A DNA stretch of 16,609 nt from Candidatus Lindowiibacteriota bacterium (GCA_023249255.1 JAHFCY010000045.1:1-16609); one strand, 5' to 3'; counted from the stretch's first letter, positions 1 through 7,964 are shown. The notes: generated by a model from the letters alone, not told the origin. Translations and numbers: made by a program.

Positions 1-406
1 CGACCGACGCGCCCGGAATCGTCACCACATCCATGCGGCTTGAAATGCCATGATCCGTCCGATGAATTTGCACGGCGCAGGCAGAGAGCGAGGCTTCATA
101 CTGTTCGGGCCGCGCCGGAACGGGCAGAAGACCGGCAGACCAGACAGTCTGCGTGCGAATATCGCGGAGATAAAAAAACTGACCCCACCGCTCCTGAGTG
201 AGGTCGTCCCGCCATCGGCTTACGGCGAGATCGCCATGGATGCTCCGCCCTCCGCCCTCGGCGGTGATGGTGACGGAATATGACCGACCGGATGAAGGGA
301 ATCCCGCGAAGTCCATGGATGGACGGGAGCGGGACGAACGATTCGAGTCCCGCGCAGTCGTGTTCAAAAGGACAACGGATGGGATGACGTCTGATTTAAT
401 GCTCAT
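1..406 (-). CDS. GH94 / cyclic beta-1,2-glucan synthase-like protein, 5' part (runs off left edge)
   Basis: About 135 codons are open on the minus strand from ATG at 406 to base 1, with an in-frame TGA just upstream of that ATG. From about residue 40 the translation resembles the beta-sandwich domain that opens the GH94 (old GT36) part of NdvB-type cyclic beta-1,2-glucan synthases and relatives: a GRSYSVTITAEGG segment, then DLAVSRWRDD, WGQFFYLRD and VWSAG. Family members are phosphorylases or chain-length-controlling modules acting on beta-glucans. The first 30-40 residues are Ser/Arg-rich, match nothing I recognise, and lack the membrane glycosyltransferase part that precedes this domain in full NdvB. 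A second in-frame ATG at 316 could be the true start, and neither has a clear Shine-Dalgarno. It could be a stand-alone GH94 protein or a 5'-truncated or frameshifted copy. Family call fairly sure; start and intactness unsure. Confidence 0.7.
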   Translation of the reverse strand, partial: MSIKSDVIPSVVLLNTTARDSNRSSRSRPSMDFAGFPSSGRSYSVTITAEGGGRSIHGDLAVSRWRDDLTQERWGQFFYLRDIRTQTVWSAGLLPVPARPEQYEASLSACAVQIHRTDHGISSRMDVVTIPGASV

Positions 407-528
407 CGCTGATCAATCTTTCTTCAATCAACTCGGAATTCAGCTGGACCGGCTTCCACGCGCCGCCAAAGTTCTAATGCCTTTATCAGCTTCGAGCGAA
501 AGAGACAAGAAGCCGAGTCCTGCGCGGC

Positions 529-557
529 TTGCCATCCGCCCGGCGCGGTACTAAGAT
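529..557 (+). promoter_or_regulatory. Sigma-70-type promoter for the 103-residue protein
   Basis: TTGCCA at 529-534 (5 of 6 to the -35 consensus) is followed after exactly 17 bases by TAAGAT at 552-557 (4 of 6 to the -10 consensus). Transcription would start near 564, leaving a leader of about 37 bases to the ATG at 601, preceded by GGGAGG at 589-594. The rest of the divergent intergenic region (407-600) shows only a weak 6-bp inverted repeat (510-515 with 525-530) and no clear promoter for the leftward gene. Confidence 0.5.
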
Positions 558-600
558 GGGCGCTTACACGGGATTTAAACTTCATCGTGGGAGGATTGTC

Positions 601-912
601 ATGAGCAACGAAGGGTTTATTATGCAGTTGAGGACGATGATTGCGGTTATGGATCGGATTCGGACGTCGGTTTCAGAGGAGATTGTGAAACTGGATGAGA
701 CGGCCAAGCGTCTGGAAGACGAAAGCCGGCTGGGAGCGGCCTCGGCGTTTGATTTCGGAATGGATGACCAGCACAAGGCGGCCGAGCGGGTCAAGAAGGA
801 AATTTCGAAGGCGCTGCGCGAGATCAAAAAGCTGTCCAAGGATCTGGAAGAAGATCAGACCAAGAAGATGGCTGAAAAATCGAGCAGCATGACGGACATG
901 CCGGACAAATGA
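601..912 (+). CDS. Small charged helical protein, unknown function (103 aa)
   Basis: I do not recognise a family. The start at 601 is chosen because GGGAGG lies 6 bases upstream and a good promoter precedes it; longer in-frame starts would lie inside that promoter. The protein is rich in Lys, Glu, Asp and Arg, contains no Cys, Trp or Pro before the last few residues, and looks almost wholly alpha-helical. Residues 1-45 and 55-92 have heptad-like spacing of Ile, Leu, Val and Ala, suggesting a two-helix coiled-coil hairpin with a turn around Gly45-Asp56. There is no signal peptide or membrane segment, so it is probably cytoplasmic. It sits 59 bases upstream of the LacI-type gene in the same direction and could share its transcript, although the A+T-rich gap may hold a separate promoter. 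That it is coding is well supported; its function is open. Confidence 0.7.
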   Translation: MSNEGFIMQLRTMIAVMDRIRTSVSEEIVKLDETAKRLEDESRLGAASAFDFGMDDQHKAAERVKKEISKALREIKKLSKDLEEDQTKKMAEKSSSMTDMPDK

Positions 913-955
913 CCGGCGCATTTAAATATTAATGTCCATATATACATATAGTATT
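900..955 (+). promoter_or_regulatory. A+T-rich intergenic control region upstream of the LacI-type gene
   Basis: This gap stands out in a G+C-rich window. A short stem (GCCGG at 900-904 with CCGGC at 913-917, 8-base loop) spans the end of the previous gene and is followed by TTTAAATATT, so it might act as a weak terminator. Bases 921-954 are almost pure A+T and contain TATAGT at 947-952 as a possible -10 box, but no convincing -35 at normal spacing. Autoregulation by the downstream LacI-type repressor would be typical of the family; I see no clean operator palindrome with a central CG. Confidence 0.3.
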
Positions 956-971
956 CCCAAGTGGAGCCGGG

Positions 972-2048
972 ATGAGAGAAACTGACATGAAAACAGCGAC
1001 AAAAGGCAGGCGTGCGGCGGGAGTTGCCGTCGAAAAGGTCAATATCTACGATGTGGCGCGTGCGGCCGGCGTGTCTATCGCGACGATATCCCGGGCCATG
1101 AACAACCGGGAAGTGGTTTCGTCCGACACGCTTCGGCAGATCGACCGCGCGATGAAGGAACTGCGATACCGTCCGAACCTCAACGCAAGAAATCTCGCCC
1201 AGCAAAAAAGCAACCTCATTACGGTCCTTCTTTCCCCCCGCGATGAAATTCACTTTTCGCAGGTGATCATGTCGATGCTGGTCGGCATCATCCGCGGCGC
1301 GGAGAAAACCCAGAAGCGGGTCACGGTGCATCTGCTGGTGCGTCCGGAGGAGGAGGAGCGGCTCTGGGAGAACGCCACGGACATGGAGGGCGCCATTGTT
1401 TTGAACTACATGAAAAAGACAGCCGTGATCCGGGATCTCGAACTACGGGGTATGCCGATCCTCTATGTCAACTGCACCGATGACCGGAGGAAACACCGGG
1501 TCAACGTGGATGACCGCGCCGGTGCGTCATGGGTCATGGAATATCTCATCGGCCTCGGACACCGGCGAATCGCCCTCCTCACGGGCGAACTGGCTTCGAT
1601 CAGCGGCCTCGCGCGTCTTCGAGGATGCGAGGATGTCCTCCGGCGGCATCGGCTGATGGACGAAATCGAATCGGCGCGGTGGATCCGGAACGCCCGCTTC
1701 GACCAGAAAATTGCCCACTCTGAAACGATGGACATTCTGAAACATGAGCCGCGGCCGACCGCCATCTTCGCCGCGAGCGACTGGATGGCCATGGGCGTTC
1801 TGACCGCCATCCGCGAAAAAGGACTGCGCGTGCCGGGCGATATTTCCGTGATCGGGTATGACGACACGATCCTCGCGTCGCAGATTACTCCGTCCTTGAG
1901 CACGGTTCACCAGCCCTTTATCGAAATGGGGCAGGAGGCGGTGGATGGATTGATTCAGATTGAGGAGAAGGAAGACATGAAGGTCTACTCCAAAATTCTT
2001 TCGCCGCGGTTGATCGAACGCGAGAGCAGTGGCCCGCCACCCGCATGA
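972..2048 (+). CDS. LacI/GalR-family transcriptional regulator (358 aa)
   Basis: A sugar-responsive DNA-binding repressor or activator. Residues 23-75 form the LacI helix-turn-helix and hinge helix ([20 protein letters not shown], then the RYRPN and NARNLA elements). Residues 82-345 form the periplasmic-binding-protein-like effector domain, with the familiar [12 protein letters not shown] segment near 194-205, [14 protein letters not shown] near 262-275 and VIGYDD near 293-298. The ATG at 972 has GGAG 7 bases upstream; ATG at 987 is an alternative that leaves the HTH intact. The N-terminal 20 residues are a basic extension. The stop overlaps the next ATG by 4 bp (ATGA), so this regulator and the sigma-54 activator are translationally coupled. 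The ligand cannot be read from sequence; the glycan genes at both ends of the window suggest a sugar. Family call is secure. Confidence 0.95.
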   Translation: MRETDMKTATKGRRAAGVAVEKVNIYDVARAAGVSIATISRAMNNREVVSSDTLRQIDRAMKELRYRPNLNARNLAQQKSNLITVLLSPRDEIHFSQVIMSMLVGIIRGAEKTQKRVTVHLLVRPEEEERLWENATDMEGAIVLNYMKKTAVIRDLELRGMPILYVNCTDDRRKHRVNVDDRAGASWVMEYLIGLGHRRIALLTGELASISGLARLRGCEDVLRRHRLMDEIESARWIRNARFDQKIAHSETMDILKHEPRPTAIFAASDWMAMGVLTAIREKGLRVPGDISVIGYDDTILASQITPSLSTVHQPFIEMGQEAVDGLIQIEEKEDMKVYSKILSPRLIERESSGPPPA

Positions 2049-3601
2049 GGCTTGTCAAGAAAGACCTGATCGGCAAAATTCTGCTGGCCACAAAAATCAT
2101 TACCAAGGAACAACTCCGGGAGGCCCTGCATATCCAGGAACGTGAACCCCAAAAACTTCTCGGGGAAATTTTGATGGACGCCGGATACGCGACGCAGGAG
2201 GATGTCCTCATGGCCTATGCCCTCCAGCATGGCATTCACTTCGTCAATCTCGATGACGTGGAGTCGCCGACCAAGGAAGTGGTCGACCGCATTCCCGTCA
2301 AATACGCCTGCAAATACACCATCCTGCCGCTCAAAGAGGACGAGACGACATTCACGATCGCATCCCACATGCCCAAATACGTCAATAAAATCATCGTGGA
2401 AGATCTTCAGCTGATTCTGGACAAGACCATTGAGCTGGTCATCTGCTCGAAAGAGCAGATCATCGCAAAAATCTGCGAATCGTACGGCATCACTCCGGAT
2501 GATTTTCAGCGGTTCAACACCAGCGCAGAGGCCGCCCTTCCCACTCTGCCGGAATTGACGGACGACGCGGCGGACGGCGTCACGGACGGATCGACGGTCA
2601 TCAAAAACAGCCAGAAAATGTCCGGGATGTACGAGAACATCATGCGGGTGGCCAAGAGCAACGCCGCACTCCTGCTTCTGGGCGAAACCGGCACCGGCAA
2701 GGAACTCTGCGCCAAAATGATTTATCTGAACAGTCTTCGGAAGGACAAACCGTTCATCAAGGTCAGTTGCGCGGCTTTGCCGGAGACACTGCTTGAAAGC
2801 GAGATGTTCGGATACGAAAAGGGCGCATTCACAGGCGCATTCGCGCGAAAGCAGGGACGGTTTGAGCTGGCCAACGGCGGGACGTTGTTTTTGGACGAGA
2901 TCGGGGAAATTTCGATCCCGGTTCAGATCAAGCTTCTGCGGGTTTTGCAGGACGGCGAATTTGAGAGGCTGGGCGGGGTTCACACGATCAAAACCGACGT
3001 GCGGATCATCGCGGCGACCAACCGGAATCTCGAGAAGGAGGTGGAAGACGGCCGGTTTCGGAAGGATTTATTCTACCGGCTGAACGTCGTTTCGTTTACC
3101 CTGCCGCCACTCCGGGATCACAAAGAGGATATTCCGTACATGGTCGAGCATTTCGTTCAAAAATTCAACAAGAAAAACAACCGGAACGTGAAATACGTTT
3201 CTCCGAAAGTCACCGACATTCTGCTGGAGTATGACTGGCCCGGCAACATCCGGGAACTGGAGAACTGCGTCGAGCGCATGGTGGTGACCACGACCACGGA
3301 CAAAATTCTGGTTGAACACATTCCGTTCCATCTGAAATCTCTTGAAATGCAGTTCACTTACAGCGGCATTTCGCCCACGGCGGGCGCTCCGGTCGAAATG
3401 TCGGCTTCGATCCGGCCGCCGGGCCAGCCTCAATCGGCCTCCTCCTCCGCCACCTCCGTCGTGCTTTCGCCGCGGCATCTGACCCGGGAACAGATCGTGG
3501 ATGTCCTCAATCGCGCCCACTGGAACAAAGTCCAGGCGGCAAAACTTCTCGGCGTCCATCGAAATACCCTGCAAAGAAAAATCAAAGAATTCGGATTGTA
3601 A
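2045..3601 (+). CDS. Sigma-54-dependent activator with MshEN/GspE-N sensory domain (518 aa)
   Basis: An enhancer-binding protein that remodels sigma-54 RNA polymerase by ATP hydrolysis. Residues 5-150 resemble the N-terminal domain of type II secretion/type IV pilus ATPases (GspE-N, MshEN): two tandem helical repeats (about 8-31 and 38-61) followed by an alpha/beta part ending near ICESYGI. Residues 183-430 are the AAA+ core: Walker A GETGTGKE (213-220), the sigma-54 contact loop GAFTGA (260-265), Walker B LFLDE (281-285), and the sensor and arginine-finger region FRKDLFYRL (338-346). A Ser/Pro/Ala-rich linker (440-475) leads to a Fis-type HTH (478-518). MshEN domains of the pilus ATPase family can bind c-di-GMP, but the arginine of the RLG signature is replaced by Leu in both repeats (LIG, LLG), so binding is uncertain. 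Start set by ATGA overlap with the LacI gene. Downstream targets may include the hyf operon, as sigma-54 activators control hyc/hyf in enterobacteria. Confidence 0.93.
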   Translation: MRLVKKDLIGKILLATKIITKEQLREALHIQEREPQKLLGEILMDAGYATQEDVLMAYALQHGIHFVNLDDVESPTKEVVDRIPVKYACKYTILPLKEDETTFTIASHMPKYVNKIIVEDLQLILDKTIELVICSKEQIIAKICESYGITPDDFQRFNTSAEAALPTLPELTDDAADGVTDGSTVIKNSQKMSGMYENIMRVAKSNAALLLLGETGTGKELCAKMIYLNSLRKDKPFIKVSCAALPETLLESEMFGYEKGAFTGAFARKQGRFELANGGTLFLDEIGEISIPVQIKLLRVLQDGEFERLGGVHTIKTDVRIIAATNRNLEKEVEDGRFRKDLFYRLNVVSFTLPPLRDHKEDIPYMVEHFVQKFNKKNNRNVKYVSPKVTDILLEYDWPGNIRELENCVERMVVTTTTDKILVEHIPFHLKSLEMQFTYSGISPTAGAPVEMSASIRPPGQPQSASSSATSVVLSPRHLTREQIVDVLNRAHWNKVQAAKLLGVHRNTLQRKIKEFGL

Positions 3602-3687
3602 GGCGTGTCGCAAGGCGCGTGGAGCGGCGGGACCCGGCCATTCCCCCCTTGCACCCTCCATGAGAAATATGAGAAATCATAAGACAA
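3602..3687 (+). other. Short intergenic leader with 9-bp tandem repeat
   Basis: This 86-base gap separates the regulator pair from the HTH-EIIA/hyf operon. ATGAGAAAT occurs twice in tandem at 3660-3668 and 3669-3677, directly before the start at 3688; these ATGs are out of frame with the gene. A GG at 3636-3637 and TTGCA at 3649-3653 recall a sigma-54 -24/-12 promoter, but GG to GC is 15 bases instead of 12. No clear sigma-70 promoter or terminator is visible. Confidence 0.35.
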
Positions 3688-4410
3688 ATGAATTTATCCG
3701 TCAAAGATGCCGCCGGATTGCTGAATGTTTCGGAGAAGACGGTGTATCGCTGGATCAAACAGGGAAGCATCCCGGCTTATCGGATCCATGAGACCATTCG
3801 ATTCAACCGCGTGGAACTTCTCGAATGGGCGACGTCGCAAAAGATTCCGCTTGACCCGAATATTTTGTCCGAGCCGGAGTCGGGGGGCCGGCCTCTGCCT
3901 GCGGTCGCCGAGGCGATTCGAAGCGGCGGAGTCCTGTACCGGGTCGAAGGCCGAACCAAACACGAGGTTCTGGCGAATGTCGTCGAACACCTGAATCTTC
4001 CCGAAGAGGTCAACCGGGAGTTTCTTCTGAAAGTTCTTCTGGCCCGCGAGGCGCTGGGATCGACCGGCGTTGGAGACGGCATCGCGATCCCCCACGTCCG
4101 CAATCCCATTGTCCTCCACGTCAGCCGGCCTTCCATCACGATCGCGTTTCTGGAGCATCCGATTGATTTCGGATCGCTGGACGGAAAACCCGTCTCGATC
4201 CTCTTCACCCTGATCAGCCCCACGGTCCGGGCCCACCTGCACCTGCTCTCCCGGCTGGCTTTTGTATTGAGAGACGGCCGGGTTCGAAAAATCCTGGAAA
4301 AAGCAGGCATGCGAGAGGCAATTTTTTCAGCAGTCGGAAAAGTTGAGGAAACCGTGGCCTGCCAGTCCGCGCGCGCCGGCCGCAAAAATTCCCGCAGCCG
4401 CGCCCGATGA
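3688..4410 (+). CDS. Excisionase-type HTH fused to PTS EIIA (PtsN/fructose-mannitol class) domain (240 aa)
   Basis: A likely cytoplasmic regulator. Residues 1-50 are a MerR/excisionase-like winged HTH (LSVKDAAGLLNVSEKTVYRW, then a GSIPAYRI wing). Residues 72-222 match the EIIA type-2 fold shared by PtsN and the EIIA of fructose and mannitol permeases. The phospho-acceptor histidine is H136 in GIAIPHVR, and the downstream ISPTVRAHLHLLSRLA segment (176-191) is typical. The catalytic His is present, so it can plausibly accept phosphate from HPr or NPr; none is encoded here. It lacks the EIIB or EIIC parts of a sugar permease, pointing to regulation over transport. A basic tail (residues 229-240) follows. 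Its stop overlaps hyfB by 4 bp (ATGA), implying stoichiometric coupling to the membrane complex. The ribosome site upstream of 3688 is weak. Domain calls secure; regulatory target inferred. Confidence 0.9.
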   Translation: MNLSVKDAAGLLNVSEKTVYRWIKQGSIPAYRIHETIRFNRVELLEWATSQKIPLDPNILSEPESGGRPLPAVAEAIRSGGVLYRVEGRTKHEVLANVVEHLNLPEEVNREFLLKVLLAREALGSTGVGDGIAIPHVRNPIVLHVSRPSITIAFLEHPIDFGSLDGKPVSILFTLISPTVRAHLHLLSRLAFVLRDGRVRKILEKAGMREAIFSAVGKVEETVACQSARAGRKNSRSRAR

Positions 4411-6380
4411 CGCCGTTTCTTATCTGTCTTGGCCTATGGACGCTGGGTGGCGTTGTCGGACTTTGTGGCGGCAAACGTATCCTGCCGGTGTCGGCGTCTG
4501 CCGCCGTCGCCGGTTCCGTCCTCGGGCTTCTGACTGCGGCGAAAGTGCTGGCGACAGGCGATGGTGTGGCATTTCACGCCGGCTGGCAGATGCCTTATGG
4601 CGAGTTCCATCTCGCGCTGGATCCCCTTTCCGCCGTTTTTCTTGTTCCTATTTTGGTTCTCTGCGCGCTGGCTGCCGTCTACGGTGTGGGATATCTGAAA
4701 GACCGCGATAGCCGTCAAATCGGAGGAGCTGTTTTCTTTTTTCATTTGCTTGTTGTTTCGATGTGCGTCGTCGTCACCGCCAAAAACGCCATTCTGTTTT
4801 TGCTGGTCTGGGAAATCATGGCTCTCGTGTCCTTTTTCCTCGTCATGCTCGACTCCCGCCGGGTTGAAGTCCGCCGCGCGGGATGGATCTATCTTGCGTC
4901 CGCGCACATCGGCACGGCGTTTCTGCTCGTATTGTTTGCGTGGATGGGGTACACAGCCGGAAATTTCGATTTTGACGCGTGGCAAAATCTTTCGCAAATC
5001 GGGACGCGCACGGCATCGGTGTGGTTTATTCTCGCGTTGATCGGCTTCGGCACAAAAGCGGGATTCTGGCCGTTCCACGTGTGGCTTCCGGAAGCTCATC
5101 CCGCGGTGCCGAGTCACGTGTCGGCCGTCATGTCCGGAGTCATGATCAAAACGGGAATCTACGGCCTCATCCGGGTTGTGGCTCTTCTGGGTCCGCCGCC
5201 GGCGTGGTGGGGAATGACGCTTCTTTGCATCGGGTTGATTTCCGGCATTCTCGGCGTTCTATTCGCGCTGGCCCAGCATGATATCAAACGGCTTCTCGCA
5301 TATCATAGCGTGGAAAACATCGGCATCATTGCGCTTGGCATGGGCGGAGGGCTTCTTGGCATGTCGTACGGGATGGAAGAAGCGGCCCTGTTTGGCTGGG
5401 CCGGCGCGCTGCTGCATGTCATCAACCACGCGCTTTTCAAGGGGCTGCTTTTTATGGGTGCGGGAAGCGTTCAGCATGCGACGGGCTCGCGGGACATCGA
5501 AAAGTTGGGCGGCCTTTTGAAAAAAATGCCGGTCACCGGATCGACGTTTCTCATCGGATCCGCCGCGATCAGCGGCCTGCCGCCGTTGAACGGATTTGTC
5601 AGTGAATTTTTGATTTACGTCTGTTATTTCAAACTGGCCCTCGGCGGTCCCCTCTTTACCGGCGCCGCGGCCGCGTTCGCCATCGCCGGGTTGGCGCTGA
5701 TCGGCGGGTTGGCCGCAGCATGTTTTACAAAAGTGTTTGGCGTGGTGTTTCTGGGCGAACCTCGAACCGACGTTTCGTCGCATGCTTCACCGTTTTCTCT
5801 GACAACGCCGATGGCGTTGCTTGCGGCCTCCTGCATTCTCATCGGTGTGTTTCCGTCTGCGGCTGTCCGGGGACTTACGGTTGAGGCTCTGAAAGCGATC
5901 GGTCTCGGTTTGTCGCCGGCCGACGTGGGGCTCCTTTCACTGACATCGATTCTGACCCGGCTCAATCTTTGCATCGGAATTTTAATCGCCTTGCTGATCT
6001 TCATCACGCTGATTCGAGCCTGGATTATTTCCCGCCGGCGGATTTCACAGACAGTCACGTGGGACTGCGGATACTCCGCGCCGACAAGCCGGATGCAATA
6101 CACCGCCGGATCGTTCGTTCAGCATTTCATCGATCTCTTTCATCTCTTTCTTCAGCCGCGGGAACGCCGCCAGAATCCGATCGGATATTTTCCCAAAAAG
6201 GCATCGTACGAATCACACAGCGCCGATCTTGCGACCCGCCGGATATTCGAGCCCCTCTTCGAATGGATCCAGGATCTTGCCGAAAAAATACAATGGATCC
6301 AGCAGGGCCGCGTCCAGACGTATCTTCTCTATATTTTTGTCACTCTCGCGGCTGTTTTGTCATTCCAGGCTTTTCGATGA
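4407..6380 (+). CDS. hyfB: HyfB-like antiporter-type membrane subunit (657 aa)
   Basis: An integral membrane proton-translocating subunit of the NuoL/M-Mrp family. About 14 or more hydrophobic segments fill residues 1-540, followed by a C-terminal region (TWDCGYSAPTSRMQYTAGS near 548, and QQGRVQTYLLYIFVTL near 634) characteristic of HyfB/HycB-type group 4 hydrogenase subunits. Charged residues of the proton path are visible: E136 in VWEIMALVSFF, K217 in GFGTKAGFWPFHVWLPEAH, K248 in MIKTGIYGL, K294 in HDIKRLLAYHSVE, K345 in NHALFKG and E400 in GFVSEF, the same pattern as NuoM. Length is close to that of E. coli HyfB (about 670). It is coupled upstream to the HTH-EIIA gene and downstream to hyfC by 4-bp ATGA overlaps. 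It acts in the cytoplasmic membrane as part of the complex encoded here. Confidence 0.92.
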   Translation: MTPFLICLGLWTLGGVVGLCGGKRILPVSASAAVAGSVLGLLTAAKVLATGDGVAFHAGWQMPYGEFHLALDPLSAVFLVPILVLCALAAVYGVGYLKDRDSRQIGGAVFFFHLLVVSMCVVVTAKNAILFLLVWEIMALVSFFLVMLDSRRVEVRRAGWIYLASAHIGTAFLLVLFAWMGYTAGNFDFDAWQNLSQIGTRTASVWFILALIGFGTKAGFWPFHVWLPEAHPAVPSHVSAVMSGVMIKTGIYGLIRVVALLGPPPAWWGMTLLCIGLISGILGVLFALAQHDIKRLLAYHSVENIGIIALGMGGGLLGMSYGMEEAALFGWAGALLHVINHALFKGLLFMGAGSVQHATGSRDIEKLGGLLKKMPVTGSTFLIGSAAISGLPPLNGFVSEFLIYVCYFKLALGGPLFTGAAAAFAIAGLALIGGLAAACFTKVFGVVFLGEPRTDVSSHASPFSLTTPMALLAASCILIGVFPSAAVRGLTVEALKAIGLGLSPADVGLLSLTSILTRLNLCIGILIALLIFITLIRAWIISRRRISQTVTWDCGYSAPTSRMQYTAGSFVQHFIDLFHLFLQPRERRQNPIGYFPKKASYESHSADLATRRIFEPLFEWIQDLAEKIQWIQQGRVQTYLLYIFVTLAAVLSFQAFR

Positions 6381-7315
6381 CGGCCTGGATTTCAGAATTT
6401 GTACCGGCGCTTTTCCGGCAGTGGGCGTTTGTGCTGGCCGTGTCGCCGATTTTGCCCGGTGTCGTCGCCAAAACCAAGGCATGGGTTGCCGGCCGACAAG
6501 GCCCGCCCGTGATTCAGCCCTATCGGGACATTGTGAAACTGTTTCAAAAAGGCGCCGCCTACAGCCGGACCACCACATGGATTTTTCGGGCCGGACCCGT
6601 AATTTCGTTTTCTGCGGCGATGGCGGCTGTCCTGATGATTCCGATCGGGGGGATGGAGGCGCCGCTGACATTTCAAGGCGATCTGATTCTTTTCGCATAC
6701 GTCTGGGGCACGTCGCGGTTTTTCACGATGACTGCCGCGCTCGACACGGGGTCGGCCTTCGAAGGCATGGGAGCAAGCCGTGAGGCGGTTTTTTCGTGTC
6801 TGGCGGAGCCCGCGCTGTTTCTCGGCCTTCTGACCCTGGCGCGTGAGGCCGGCAGTCTTTCCATGAGCGACCTCTTGAGCGTGGGTCTCATCCGGATCTG
6901 GTCAATTCACGCGCCGGCTCTGTGTCTTGTGACGACCGCGTTCATCGTGGTCTTCCTGACGGAAAACTCCCGGATTCCGATTGATGATCCGAACACGCAT
7001 CTCGAACTGACGATGATTCACGAAGTCATGGTCCTCGATCACAGCGGGCCTGACCTCGCGCTGATTGAATACGCTTCGGCCGTCAAATTCTTCGCGCTGG
7101 GCGCGCTGCTTGTCCGGATCGTTTATCCCATCCGGAGCGGAGGATTCTGGGCCGGCGGCGCCGTTCTTGGCATCGGTCTTCTGGGGCTTTCGATTCTTGT
7201 CGGCGTCATCGAATCCACCATGGCGCGGCTGCGCCTTGCGCGCATTCCGCAGTTCCTCGCGTTCGCATTTGTCCTCGCCGGATTCGGCGTGATCTTGACC
7301 CTGGCGGCCGCATGA
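6377..7315 (+). CDS. hyfC: HyfC/NuoH-like membrane anchor subunit (312 aa)
   Basis: The membrane subunit that joins the peripheral redox arm to the ion-pumping arm, homologous to NuoH and to HyfC/HycD/EchB. Family signatures are GRQGPPVIQPYRDIVKLFQK (39-58), EGMGASREAVFS with AEPALF (129-148) and TENSRIPIDDPNTHLELT (195-212) followed by MIHEVM. About eight hydrophobic segments are seen. The acidic loops of the E-channel region are retained, including E196, D203, D204 and E210. The start at 6377 is chosen because it overlaps the hyfB stop by ATGA and gives the usual family length (E. coli HyfC about 315); the frame is open further upstream but only as an out-of-frame reading of hyfB. The stop overlaps hyfE by ATGA. 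Very confident. Confidence 0.95.
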   Translation: MTAWISEFVPALFRQWAFVLAVSPILPGVVAKTKAWVAGRQGPPVIQPYRDIVKLFQKGAAYSRTTTWIFRAGPVISFSAAMAAVLMIPIGGMEAPLTFQGDLILFAYVWGTSRFFTMTAALDTGSAFEGMGASREAVFSCLAEPALFLGLLTLAREAGSLSMSDLLSVGLIRIWSIHAPALCLVTTAFIVVFLTENSRIPIDDPNTHLELTMIHEVMVLDHSGPDLALIEYASAVKFFALGALLVRIVYPIRSGGFWAGGAVLGIGLLGLSILVGVIESTMARLRLARIPQFLAFAFVLAGFGVILTLAAA

Positions 7316-7956
7316 TGAGCGGGGAATATTCAGCGATTCTTGTTCTCGTGGTGATCACCAATTTCTACATCCTGAATACAAGCCGTTACATCATCAGCGC
7401 CCGCGCGATCGCTCTGCAAGGCTGTTTGCTTTCCCTTCTGCCATTGCCCGATGCTTTCGCCGGATCGCCGCAGGCCATGTTTCTTTCAGCGGGAACGCTT
7501 ATGGTGAAAGGCATTCTGATGCCGGTCATTTTGATTCGAGCGATTCGTTCCACAGACGAATTCCGGGTGGCCCAGCCGTTTCTCGGACACGTCGCGTCCG
7601 TCCTCCTCGGATTTGTCATCCTTGTTGCGGCGTTCTGGGCCGGCGCGGCCATTCCGTTGCCAACAAGACCACACGACGTTCTCATGGGCGCCGTGGGTCT
7701 GGCCACGATCCTGACGGGAATGATGATCATGGTCAACCGTCGCAAAGCTGTCGGACAGGTAATCGGGTTTTTAATTCTTGAAAACGGAATTCTGATTCTG
7801 TCGCTTCGAATCAGCCGAGGACTGCCGTTTGTCATCGAGATGGCCATTCTGTTTGACGTTCTTCTGGCAGCCATGATTTTTGGCGGATTTATCCAAAGCG
7901 TTCACGAAACGTTTTCGCATACGGACGTGAGCCGCATGCGAAAACTGAAGGGATAG
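7312..7956 (+). CDS. hyfE: HyfE-like small membrane subunit (214 aa)
   Basis: A small integral membrane protein of the hydrogenase-4 HyfE type, whose C-terminal half is related to NuoK. About six hydrophobic segments are visible; the conserved-looking acidic membrane residues are E157 in LILENGILI and E176/D182 in PFVIEMAILFDVLLAAM. Length matches E. coli HyfE (about 216). Start chosen by the ATGA overlap with hyfC; a second Met follows at once. The C-terminal tail is basic and cytoplasm-like. Eight bases separate its stop from the hyfF start. It probably forms part of the proton or ion path between the HyfC anchor and the antiporter subunits. Confidence 0.92.
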   Translation: MMSGEYSAILVLVVITNFYILNTSRYIISARAIALQGCLLSLLPLPDAFAGSPQAMFLSAGTLMVKGILMPVILIRAIRSTDEFRVAQPFLGHVASVLLGFVILVAAFWAGAAIPLPTRPHDVLMGAVGLATILTGMMIMVNRRKAVGQVIGFLILENGILILSLRISRGLPFVIEMAILFDVLLAAMIFGGFIQSVHETFSHTDVSRMRKLKG

Positions 7957-7964
7957 AGACCGTC

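Noticed and set aside
510-530. Inverted repeat AAGCCG/CGGCTT as a terminator
   Set aside because: Only 6 bp with a 9-base loop and no T tract in either direction; it also overlaps the -35 box of the promoter for the gene at 601.
1985-2983. Long minus-strand open frame (332 codons) opposite the sigma-54 activator
   Set aside because: It lies antisense to strongly conserved AAA+ and MshEN coding sequence and has no family motif; a shadow of codon bias in G+C-rich DNA.
3636-3653. Possible sigma-54 (-24/-12) promoter before the HTH-EIIA gene
   Set aside because: GG and TTGCA are present but the G-to-G distance is 15 bases rather than the 12 that sigma-54 requires strictly.
5969-6376. Upstream extension of the hyfC frame by 136 codons
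   Set aside because: This stretch is coding in another frame for the conserved C-terminus of HyfB; the ATGA overlap at 6377 and family length support the short form.
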